Part shown: positions 7,301 through 14,518 of the stretch, in pieces | Numbering within the stretch: position 1 is the stretch's first letter | How the letters are laid out: every line of letters begins with the position of its first letter | Assembly (NCBI GenBank): GCA_001275005.1 | Contig: JWZX01000464.1 | Location: forward strand, 1 to 14,518 | DNA from: Chrysochromulina tobinii | Taxonomy: Eukaryota > Haptophyta > Prymnesiales > Chrysochromulinaceae | Length of the DNA: 14,518 bases | Direction of reading: 5' to 3' | The notes under the pieces: model-generated | What the model saw: only the letters and a program-made list of their open reading frames with translations | What the model was told of the DNA's origin: nothing | Databases searched by the model: none | Position numbers and translations under genes: made by a program

Positions 7301-8226
7301 GTTGTGGGCGACGGGCGATGCGACGATTTTGAGGCTGCTGAGGGCGGCGGCGGTGGCCAGAGCTGCACGGGTGGAGCAGATGCCCGGATCATTTCGTCGG
7401 GCATCGGCGCCGCGGCACTGCGCTGCGAGGAGGTGCGCGCGGAGAAGGCACGCGGCGAGGCGCGGGCCCGCTCGATAGCGGAAGTCTTGGCAGCACGAGC
7501 GCTAGCAGATGCGCAGTTGGTGGCGGACGCAGAAGAAAGGGCGAGTGGCGGCTGAGCAGCACTGGCGACGGCTACCCCGCCGGCAATACTGCTGGCAATT
7601 GGACCGGCGGCGGGCACGATGCCAAGGTTCTGTTGTTTCGAGGACGCCGCGCGCAGCTGACGCTGCCGGTCCGTGTTACGGAAGAGGGCAGCGTTCGCCA
7701 TGCGGCGCGCTGCGTCGTTACGCAGCGGCATGCCAAGTCTGATGAGTGCCCTCGCTCCACCTTTGTCGAGCATCTCGGCGAGCGCCATTTCGACCGCAGT
7801 CGAGACGGCCGTGCGCTGGTCGGTGAGCCGCAGCTCACGCAGCGTCGTGTTCGACTGCAACGCGCCAACGATGTTGAGTAGCCCAGGCTCTCGCAGGTCG
7901 TTTCTCTCCAGATTCAAAACCTCGACGCGCCCGCCTGCATCGGCGTGGAGCGCAGCTGCCAGTGCCGAGGCGCCCGCATCGGGGAGCGTGAGGCCCGAAA
8001 GGTTGATCACCGTGACGTACGGGTTGCCGATGAGCAGCGCCAGGGCAGCCACCTGACGTGGTTCCGGCCAGCGGATGAACTCCTGCTGCAGCGCGGCTGT
8101 GAAATCGAGGGACGTCATGGACGTGTCATGCGTAGCGATGCGCATGAAAAGGGCGCGCAAAGGCGACGCCGCGTTTAGTGAGGCCGACACAGCCTCGAAC
8201 TTTGCAAGGTGAACGGGGTGTGCCAT
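4369..8226 (-). CDS. Tropomodulin-like LRR domain fused to MICAL-type FAD monooxygenase (two exons)
   Basis: Exon 1 is 8226-4823 and exon 2 is 4711-4369; joined they encode 1248 residues. The start is the first ATG, at 8226; the frame continues upstream only through GTG. Residues about 40-192 match the tropomodulin C-terminal actin-binding LRR domain: VINLSGL, then ALQSNTTLRELRL (122-134), AVEMALAEML (144-153) and a terminal NTDRQRQLR. Residues 193-641 are a low-complexity linker. Residues 642-1248 match the MICAL monooxygenase: a helical lead-in, VIIGGGPIGLR (750-760, GxGxxG), VLHLW (786-790), LQNIVYY (1011-1017), HYFVMT (1029-1034), VGD (1126-1128), PFWPEGLGINRGF (1133-1145) and YAIDPYTRY (1213-1221). 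Animal MICALs use FAD, NADPH and O2 to oxidise actin methionines and disassemble filaments; tropomodulins cap pointed ends. The CH, LIM and C-terminal MICAL domains are absent. An 88-residue low-complexity stretch interrupts the enzyme domain at about 850-938. Both domain calls are strong; action on actin is inferred. Confidence 0.9.
4712..4822 (-). other. Spliceosomal intron (111 nt, phase 2) of the tropomodulin-MICAL gene
   Basis: On the minus strand exon 1 ends ...CCCTTCTG, the intron runs from GTGACT to CTCCAG, and exon 2 begins GCCCGAAGG. Splicing rebuilds a TGG codon and yields EPFWPEGLGINRGFF, which is the MICAL consensus across this point and proves the frame. The split codon is the conserved Trp 1135. 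If the intron is retained, the reading is TGG TGA, so translation stops at once and the last 113 residues are lost. Most of the intron is a 10-bp minisatellite. It is the only intron I can support in the window. Confidence 0.9.
4753..4820. repeat. 10-bp tandem minisatellite inside the intron
   Basis: About seven consecutive 10-bp units follow the pattern (C/A)ATCA(G/A)(T/G)GGT on the plus strand. The central units alternate between CATCAAGGGT and CATCAGTGGT, giving a 20-bp higher-order period. Outer copies are degenerate. The array ends 2 nt from the donor splice site and fills about 60% of the intron. Confidence 0.85.
6750..6849 (-). repeat. Hexanucleotide GCCTCT/GCCCCT array in the linker of the tropomodulin-MICAL gene
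   Basis: The plus strand shows about sixteen GCCTCT or GCCCCT hexamers; on the coding (minus) strand they read AGAGGC/AGGGGC and encode an alternating Glu/Ala/Gly run at about residues 459-492. It is in frame and ends in an Ala/Thr-rich stretch. It is a length-variable-looking microsatellite in the disordered linker. Confidence 0.8.
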
Positions 8227-8464
8227 CGAAAACCGCCCGTGGGACCCGCGGCTCACGGCGAGGAGGCACAGGAAGTGACAGGAACGAGTTCAAAAGCGTT
8301 GGAAGCGCCTAGGAATGTCCCCATGTGGAAAACATCAGTTCAGTCTACCCAAAAGTGCTGGGAGCACTGTAAAACTGACTCCACATCTACAAGTAAGACC
8401 ATAAGCGGTGTGACTGATTTCTGATTAAGGAGCCTATTCGCCGGTTCCGTCAACTGTTCCGTCC
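8227..8464. promoter_or_regulatory. Divergent promoter region between the tropomodulin-MICAL and coiled-coil genes
   Basis: This 238-bp region separates two ATGs pointing apart, so it must hold both promoters and 5' UTRs. It has clearly lower GC than the flanking genes. It contains the perfect inverted repeat AGTGCT-GGG-AGCACT (8354-8368), the 12-mer CCAAAAGTGCTG (8349-8360) that recurs with one change upstream of the RPAP3-like gene, and TACAAGTA (8388-8395), the reverse complement of a word upstream of gene 1. No TATA box is evident. Confidence 0.55.
8354..8368. repeat. Perfect inverted repeat in the divergent promoter
   Basis: AGTGCT and AGCACT are exact reverse complements separated by GGG. 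It lies 128 bp from the tropomodulin-MICAL ATG and 97 bp from the coiled-coil ATG. It is a plausible dimeric transcription-factor site; no factor can be named. Confidence 0.45.
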
Positions 8465-9676
8465 ATGGTGCTCGTCCTCTCGGACGAGCTTCCAGTGGAC
8501 GCGTTGCTGCGCGCGCAACGCGCGGATCACACCAACTTGGTCACTCCCAATTCAGCCAAGCGACAGCTGGTCACGCATTGGGCGTTGCCAGCTGTCGATG
8601 CCGTGGCGGCGGAGGCACGCGCAGCCGCGGTACAGGCTGCGGCCGACGAGTTGAGCTACCTCGTTTCGACGCTCCCTTCGGAAATTGGTGGCTCAGACTA
8701 CGTGGACATTGATAAAGAGCCCGTGCAGCCAGGGCCGCCGTCTCCAGCCATTCTCGAGCAGCGCGCGCGCATGGTGAACGTGACCAACATGCTAGACGGC
8801 CACGATCACAGTTCTTATGAAGGGAAGCTGCTGCTCGAGTCGGTCGACGACGCAACTGTGCGCCTGCTCGATGAGACGCTCGACGCGCTAGAGCGCGCGA
8901 GCGAGGACACCTCTCGGGCTTCCGAGATCAGCTCCAAGGCCATGCTGATGGCTCTCGATAAGATGGACGACTTGGTCATGAGGGCGGGCCCTCGGCGCTC
9001 CTCGACGAAGCGGCTGGTGTTTGACGCCACGCCCGAAACCGCGCCAGGAGCCACCGCGGCGTCCGACGCGGCCCACGCCCCTCCGGGTGACGCGGCCCAA
9101 GCCCCTCCGGGTTCGCCGTTGATAGACACGTTGTCGGCGAGTCAGCCGGCGCTGCCAGGAGGTGTGGGCAGCGAGGACGAGCTGCAGAGAGCCCTCGGCG
9201 AGGCTGTGGCGAATCAGGGTCGTCTCGAGCACGAGCTGGGCCTCTCGAAGACGCTGCTGGCCAAGGCGCACGGGCAGCTGCTCGATGCTAAGAAGCGCAC
9301 ACACGAGGCTCGCATGCGGCAGCCGGGCGGCCGATGCGCTGAGGGCGCGACGCAGACGGAGCCAGAGCACCATCGGTCCGTGTTTGAGAGCCTGCACGAC
9401 GGCCTGTACGAGCGCGATCGCGTCATCGACATGCTCCACGTCGAGCTCAAGCATGCTTACGAGATCGCTGGCATCACGCGCACGCGCAGGTTTCCTGTGC
9501 CGCTGCCCGTGCCTCCCTCCGTCTGGTCCGAGGAGATCGAAGTCGACAGCAGCACCACCACGTCGGTGACAGCGAAGACGCCCGAGCGCAGGCGGTTATC
9601 AACGGCCAAAAAGTTCCTGGACCGCGGCGCGATCGAGCCGAAGACTAAGGACGCCTCCACCATGACACGAGACGCA

Positions 9677-9726
<50 letters not shown>

Positions 9727-12469
9727 TGCGAAGCCGCCGAGCGAGGACGCCGCCTTGGTGCGAAAGCTCAAAGAGAAGCACGCGAGTGAGAAACGACAGC
9801 TCGAGCAGAGGGCTACCGAGCTCGAGGTGAAGCTGCAGGCGGCGACAACCGCAGCGCAGGAGGCGGCAAGTAGGCCTGCACTCGAGCCGGCGGTGAAGGA
9901 GCTCCTCGACGAGGAGGGCGGCGTGAACGCCGTCTTGGCACTCGTGGGCAGAGCTCACGCAAGTGAGGTGCTCCTCGCACGCAAGGATCGCGAGCTTGTG
10001 GCCAAGGATCGCGAGCTTGTGGCCACGTGGCTCGACGGCGTGCTCGCGCGCACGGCCGACGTGGTTGTCGCCGAGGCGAAGATGGAGGCGAAGATGGAGG
10101 CGGAGGTGCGGCGGCGCGTCGATCGGGCAGTTGAGGCGAGGAATGAGCAAGAACGAGAGATAGGGCTAAGGCTAGCCGAGGCGAAGGGGGCGGCGGCGAG
10201 GGCTGAGGCGGCTTTGCAGCGGCAGGCCTTTGATGGCAATGTGCTTTCTCTGAGCCTGGCGGCGGCGGACGAAGAGCTTGAGGCGAGTGGAGAGCAGCTC
10301 GAGGAGACGTACGAGCGGCTCGATACGGCGCTCGGGCGCAGCCGTGCACTCGAGGAGGCCGAGGCGAGTGGTCGGCAGATGCACGCCCGGGTGGCGGCCC
10401 ACAGCCGCGAGGCCACTGCCCAAGCACTTGCTTTGAGCGCCGTGCTGCTCATTGAGCTCGATCGATGCGATGAGAGCCTCGGTGCCGCGCACGCACGCGC
10501 CAGTGCGCGCGCTGAGGAGCAAGCCGCGCTGGCAGCCTCCGCGGAGGAGGCGCGTGCGGGCCGCGCGGCCGTCGACGCCGAGCGTCGCCAGATGCTCGAA
10601 CGCGTGGGCGCGGCGGAGGCGAAGGCCGAGGCAATGGCGGCGCGTGTAAAGCAGCTCGAGGCGGCGGCGCAGGCGGCGCAGGCGGCGGCGCAGTCGACGG
10701 CGGCGGCGCAGGCGGCGGCGCAGGCGCAGTCGGCGGCTGCGGCTCAGGCGGCGGCTCAGGCGGTGGCGGCCGCGGGCCAGTCACAGCAGCACGAGCTCGT
10801 GCTGGCGCGCACGCTCACCGCGGCGCTTGACGAGCTCGAGGCCGAGTGCGAGTCGTACCAGCAGGCGGCCGATGAAGCCCTCGCCCTCTGCGCCACGCAC
10901 GACAAGGCAGCCGCCGCGGCTCTCGTGGCGTCGCAGGTGGCTTCAAAGGAGGCACATGCCAAGGCAGCTGCTGCACGCCTCGTGAGCACGGCCCATCGGA
11001 GCATGGCGCAGAGCCTGCGGGGTGCCGCAGGCACCCAAGCAGGCGCCAACGCAGATGCTGCCGCGGCCATCGTCGCAGCCGCCGTCGCGGCCGAAGGGCA
11101 CACAATCGCATTAGCCGCGCTCGGCGCCGAGGTGCGCGAGCTCGAGGCGGCGCTGAGCGACACGCATGCCAAGCTCTGGGCACTCAAGGTGCATGCGAAC
11201 ATCGGCTCCGTGATCATCAAGCGGCAGCGCGAGGAGGCGTGCGGTGCTGGTGGCGGAGGCGGCGGCGAGCAGCTTTGGATCCAAGACGCGAAGGGCGAGT
11301 TGCTCTCGCGCGGCGTGCTCCCGGAGGCATCCTCCGCGGCGGACGAAGACGATGACGAGAGCGCCCCCCTCGCGTCTCCTGGACATCCCGGCTCTTCTTC
11401 GGTGGCCTCGCGGCCGCCCGTGCCCAGTACCTGGGCACAGGCAAGTGGTCGACGCCCCCCTCAGCAGGTGTCGCCGCTCTCCGCTGGGGCTGAGGAGGTC
11501 TTTGGACAGCCCACGTGGCTGCGCAAACCGACAAGCGCGGGCATGGGCAGCAGCCGGGCGGCAGGTGGGCGGAAAGAGGGCACGCGGCCCTACCTGTCCC
11601 CGAAGACCGTCCCGTGGGAACCGCCGCAGGCTATGACCGACGCCGAGCGCGACGCCGAGCGCGACGCCCCGCCGAGCGCGCGGCGCCCGATGAGCGCCGC
11701 GACGGCCCTCGCGCAGGCTCGCGGCTCGGGCAGATCATCGAGCCTTCACAGCAGCACCTCAGCGCCAGCGCTACCAAGCGGCGGCGGCGGCAGTTCGCGC
11801 GACGCCAGCCCGCTGCGCGACCACGAGCCGGACGGGAACCGACGAGTGAGCTCGCCACAGGTAGGCGAGAGGCCGCAGGGCCCGTTACAGCGCCCGAGGA
11901 CGGCAGCACCCGACGGCAGCACTCTGAGCGTGCGTACCACCATACTGGAGGCAGCTATGGAGCGAAAGCTCGAGAGCGAGTGGGGTCGCAAGCACTCCGA
12001 GCTCCTCTTCAAGATGTCGGCAGCACGCCAAGCGAGCAAGGCGTACGAGGAGTCGGCCGCCGCTAGGAGCAGCCGACGCGCGGCCAGTGCTGGCCCGCAC
12101 TCGGGCGGGAGCACAGGCGTCGCCGCGGCCGCGGCCGTGGCCGCTGCAGCACACCGCGCGAGCATGCCGAAGCCCGAGAGGCGGCTGCGCCGACCGGCGA
12201 CCGCCGCGCCTGAGGTCGCTCTCCCACAGCCGCACGCGGGAGTGCAGGCGCCGCCGCCGCCCCCCCCGCCCCCGCCTTCGAGGCCGGGTTCGGGTTCCTT
12301 AAACGGCCGCTCAGCATATGTCACGCCCATCCACACATCCAGCTCAGCGAGTGCGTTGCCTGCGGTTCGGACGCCCTCCTCCCTCGGCGACACGAGGCGA
12401 GCGATCCTGCGCTCCGGATCGGGCGTGGTAGTACCGATTGAGCTGCGCCTCGAGTCTAGTCAGGCGTGA
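8465..12469 (+). CDS. Large Ala/Glu-rich coiled-coil protein with disordered C-terminal tail
   Basis: A single uninterrupted frame encodes 1334 residues from the ATG at 8465 (+4 is G). No enzyme motif, signal peptide or membrane segment is visible. Visible order: N-terminal region 1-237; a coiled coil about 238-282; a helical segment about 300-335; an Ala-Pro run near 404-423; long coiled coils from about 425 to 920, including tandem KDRELVA (507-520) and an Ala/Gln-rich stretch near 735-775; then a Ser/Pro/Gly-rich tail 921-1334 with RRPMSAAT, RPRTAAP, RRAASAGP and RRPATAAP, and a nine-proline run. Length and layout fit a structural or scaffold protein of the cytoskeleton, centrosome or flagellum; I cannot name a family. 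Many short in-frame tandem duplications show the gene expands by replication slippage. Confidence 0.85.
9065..9112 (+). repeat. 24-bp tandem duplication in the coiled-coil gene
   Basis: Two units, 9065-9088 and 9089-9112, differ at one base (CAC versus CAA) and encode DAAHAPPG and DAAQAPPG. The repeat is in frame. Confidence 0.9.
9676..9730 (+). repeat. Hexanucleotide GCGCCC array encoding Ala-Pro repeats
   Basis: About nine tandem 6-bp units of GC-only sequence encode an uninterrupted Ala-Pro run near residues 404-423 of the coiled-coil protein. Such a run forms a stiff extended spacer; it separates the N-terminal helices from the long coiled coil. Confidence 0.9.
9983..10024 (+). repeat. 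21-bp exact tandem duplication (KDRELVA twice)
   Basis: Units 9983-10003 and 10004-10024 are identical and each encodes seven residues, one heptad, so the duplication preserves coiled-coil phase. A further 12-bp duplication (AAGATGGAGGCG twice) follows at 10078-10101. Confidence 0.92.
10660..10780 (+). repeat. GCGGCGCAG-type array encoding Ala/Gln repeats
   Basis: Imperfect 9- to 12-bp units built from GCGGCGCAGGCG encode an Ala/Gln-rich helix of roughly 40 residues inside the coiled-coil gene. The frame is kept throughout. Confidence 0.8.
11639..11662 (+). repeat. 12-bp tandem duplication (DAER twice)
   Basis: GACGCCGAGCGC occurs at 11639-11650 and again at 11651-11662, followed by a partial third copy. 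It is in frame in the disordered tail of the coiled-coil protein. Confidence 0.85.
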
Positions 12470-12826
12470 TCCGTGAAGATTCAATGATACGGAAGGAGAT
12501 TCGGTTACGGATAATATACGGACAGCCGACGGCAGCGTACCGGCGAATCGCAGACATAGTCACCGGTCCGGTCATAGGCGTCGACCGCGTCGTACCCTTC
12601 AGTCCCGCTACAACTACATCGAATAAGCACATGCTGACTCCTCCGCGCATCAAATTTCACGGTACCCGCGAGGTTGAACTGAGCTTGGAGCGTGCAGTCC
12701 CATGTGAGAACATAGTGAAAACATGACGTGTCTGTCGGGCTCAGTCGCTTTCGCTCACGCGACCGCTGCCAGGGATTCCGGACTGGCACGTGTGCTCGCT
12801 CGGGTACCTCCTTTCCGACGCGCTAC
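12470..12826. other. Convergent intergenic region, no gene seen
   Basis: This 357-bp stretch lies between the 3' ends of the coiled-coil and RPAP3-like genes. Its first 60 bp are AT-richer and carry the word TACGGA three times (12488, 12506, 12517). The palindrome ACCGG-T-CCGGT sits at 12562-12572. Short frames on both strands translate to sequences with no recognisable motif and with base use unlike the neighbouring genes. It presumably holds both 3' UTRs; no AATAAA or TGTAA is present. Confidence 0.5.
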
Positions 12827-14431
12827 TCACTCCTTGCCGAGGTAGGACGCGCGCAGCTTGCGCAGGTCTGCCACCGAAACGGAGGGAGCATCCGTCGGCG
12901 CCTGCGCGAGGGCGCTGGCCAGGGCGTCGAACATGGCCACGAGCGCGCCGCGGGCGGGCTTGTCTAGCATGAGCACGGTCATCTCGAAGCGGCCGACCTT
13001 GCTGAGCGCGCCGAGCCAGGCGTGCCAATGGGCGGCGGCGGCGCAGTCAATGTGCTCAGCGATCGCACGCGCCGCCGAGATGAGCACCTCCGCCGGGATT
13101 TCGGGCTTGAAAATGGCCACGCACGAGGCGGGGGGCACGAGGCGCAGGTACGCGTACAGGCCTCGTGCGTCCTTGCGCAGCAGCGCGTATTGTTTCGTAA
13201 AGTCAGCGGGCACGCGCGGCGGCTCGAGGCCGGCGTTCGTAGGCAGTGCCTTGACGCGCCACGCGCTCACCTTGGCACGCGCCTGCGCCCCGTCGGCCAG
13301 CGCGCGCAGCCGCTCGCCGTCCTCGCCGTCCACCTCGGGAGCGCGGTCGATGAGCTCGGCCGCCGCCTTCATCGCCGCCTGCTTATGCCCGTCGTCCTTT
13401 GCCGCGGCGGCCGTGTCCTCCTTGCGACGACGCACAAGGTCGTCTCGCAGCGTAGCATTCCGGTTCGCCACCGCCTCGTCCAGCGCCACCCGTCGCTCCG
13501 CCTCAGCCGCCTCGCGCCGGCGCCGCTCTGCATTCGCCTTTTCTCGCCGTGCCTGGGCCTCCTCCGCCATCGCCGCGGCGGCCGCCGCGCCAGCCGCCTG
13601 TCGCCGCGCCACCTCTGCCGCCGGGTCGGCGGGTGCTGCCAACAGCGCCGTTGGTGCCGCGACCGCCTCGTTGAAAGGGGCCGCGATGGGGACCGCTGCA
13701 GGTATGCCGACTGCGCCCGCACCCGCCGCAACCTTGGCACGTATCTCGTGGCGCGCACGGTCTGCCGCGGCCAAAGCGGCGTCGTTGATGGCAACCCGTG
13801 GCGCCGAGGCGGCGTCGAGCCGCGCTAGTGCGGCCGCATCCACACGATCAGCCATCGAACCGAACATTTTCTGCTCCGGCGGAGGCTGAGCCGGCAGTGG
13901 CTGCACACTGGCGGCCTTGGCTCGGATAGTCTCCTGCGCGCGCTCCGCCGCGGCGAGCACGGCGCTGTTCTCACGCTGCCGCTCCTTCCACGCCTCGGCC
14001 TGGTCCTCCTTCATCCACTTGGGATTCTCCTTGGGCGTCACCTCCGCCTCGCACTTGGCTAGCAACGTGCTGAGCTGGTCGGACACTGCGCCAGTGGCGC
14101 CCGGGAGCTTGAGCGCCAACTTGCAGGCGGCGACGGCATCGTCCCATCGCTCGAGGGCGGACAGGGCGAGCGCTCTGCGATAGTGGCCTTTCACGTATTC
14201 GCTCGAGGCAGCGATCGCCGCATCAGCCGCTGCGAGTGCTGCCTCATGCTTCCCCAGCGCGGCCTGGCACGCAGCCACGTTGCCGTACAGCGCGTGAGGC
14301 TCCTCGTGGCCGAGCGAGATCGCGCGCCTAAAGAGCGCCGCCGAAGTCTCGTAGTCACCAGCCTTGAAGGCCGCTGTTGCGTCCGACTTGGCAGCGGCGG
14401 CTAGCTCGGCTTCACGAGCAGAGGCGGTCAT
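12827..14431 (-). CDS. TPR protein with RPAP3 C-terminal domain (R2TP / SPAG1-like HSP90 co-chaperone)
   Basis: The 534-residue protein starts at the ATG at 14431 (context AACAATGA, A at -3); the frame upstream has no earlier ATG. Residues 12-112 form three TPR repeats of the HSP90/HSP70 carboxylate-clamp type. Against the HOP TPR1 clamp, Lys 15, Asn 51, Lys 81 and Arg 85 are present, but the first Asn is Thr 19. A spacer follows, then an Ala/Arg/Glu-rich helical region (about 295-375). Residues about 402-534 match the RPAP3_C domain: VPADFTKQYALLRKD, LYAYLRLVPP, IFKPEIPAEVL, LSKVGRFEMTVLML. In RPAP3 this domain binds the RUVBL ATPases; RPAP3 and SPAG1 help HSP90 assemble RNA polymerases, snoRNPs and axonemal dyneins. 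With one TPR block instead of RPAP3's two, it could be the general R2TP subunit or a dynein-assembly paralogue; I cannot decide. It converges with the coiled-coil gene. Confidence 0.88.
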   Translation of the reverse strand: MTASAREAELAAAAKSDATAAFKAGDYETSAALFRRAISLGHEEPHALYGNVAACQAALGKHEAALAAADAAIAASSEYVKGHYRRALALSALERWDDAVAACKLALKLPGATGAVSDQLSTLLAKCEAEVTPKENPKWMKEDQAEAWKERQRENSAVLAAAERAQETIRAKAASVQPLPAQPPPEQKMFGSMADRVDAAALARLDAASAPRVAINDAALAAADRARHEIRAKVAAGAGAVGIPAAVPIAAPFNEAVAAPTALLAAPADPAAEVARRQAAGAAAAAAMAEEAQARREKANAERRRREAAEAERRVALDEAVANRNATLRDDLVRRRKEDTAAAAKDDGHKQAAMKAAAELIDRAPEVDGEDGERLRALADGAQARAKVSAWRVKALPTNAGLEPPRVPADFTKQYALLRKDARGLYAYLRLVPPASCVAIFKPEIPAEVLISAARAIAEHIDCAAAAHWHAWLGALSKVGRFEMTVLMLDKPARGALVAMFDALASALAQAPTDAPSVSVADLRKLRASYLGKE

Positions 14432-14518
14432 TGTTAAGGTAGTCCGCTCATGGTGTACATGGGGCAAAAACTGATCTCCAAAAGTACTGAAGGGATTTGA
14501 ACGAAACTCAAGCCAGAG
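14432..14518 (-). promoter_or_regulatory. Upstream region of the RPAP3-like gene (partial)
   Basis: The window ends 87 bp upstream of the ATG. The stretch is AT-richer than the gene and contains CCAAAAGTACTG at 14478-14489, 47 bp from the ATG, which differs by one base from a 12-mer upstream of the tropomodulin-MICAL gene in the same orientation. The promoter is probably cut by the window edge. Confidence 0.4.

Noticed and set aside
12466-12726. Small plus-strand frame of 86 codons after the coiled-coil gene
   Set aside because: It overlaps the stop of the coiled-coil gene, starts with GTG, has base use unlike the genes and shows no motif; it lies where a 3' UTR is expected.

Overview
The window is nuclear DNA of a eukaryote, most likely a GC-rich, intron-poor microalga or related flagellated protist. 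The grounds are long open frames with G/C at most third codon positions, a spliceosomal GT-AG intron, ATG starts in Kozak-like contexts without Shine-Dalgarno sites, and eukaryote-only families: tropomodulin, MICAL, an RPAP3 C-terminal domain and an axonemal SAXO4-like protein. A hydroxyproline-type Ser/Pro-rich loop fits an alga. I see no TGTAA poly(A) signal of the chlorophyte kind downstream of any gene, which argues weakly against a green alga and leaves haptophytes or other chromists open. The exact lineage cannot be fixed from this sequence.

Layout. (1) 1-234: upstream region of gene 1. (2) 235-1290 (+): SAXO4/PPP1R32-like protein with TSGF-type motifs, probably axonemal. (3) 1416-3608 (+): two-pass membrane protein with a roughly 200-residue Pro-rich loop, a helix carrying a stripe of histidines, and a long C-terminal tail. 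(4) 3609-4368: convergent intergenic region. (5) 4369-8226 (-): the most striking gene, a tropomodulin-type leucine-rich-repeat domain joined through a long disordered linker to a MICAL-type FAD monooxygenase. It is split by one 111-nt intron (4712-4822) that contains a 10-bp minisatellite. (6) 8227-8464: divergent promoter region. (7) 8465-12469 (+): large Ala/Glu-rich coiled-coil protein with a disordered tail bearing repeated RPxTA-like motifs. (8) 12470-12826: convergent intergenic region. (9) 12827-14431 (-): TPR protein with an RPAP3 C-terminal domain (R2TP/SPAG1-like co-chaperone). (10) 14432-14518: its upstream region.

There is no operon logic. Several products do fit the cytoskeleton of a flagellated cell: a possible microtubule-associated axonemal protein, a probable HSP90 co-chaperone of the type used in dynein-arm and RNA polymerase assembly, a large coiled-coil protein, and an enzyme that combines an actin pointed-end-binding fold with an actin-oxidising fold. 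The tropomodulin-MICAL fusion is my main candidate for something undescribed: one domain could hold the other at filament pointed ends, where the actin D-loop (the MICAL substrate in animals) is exposed.
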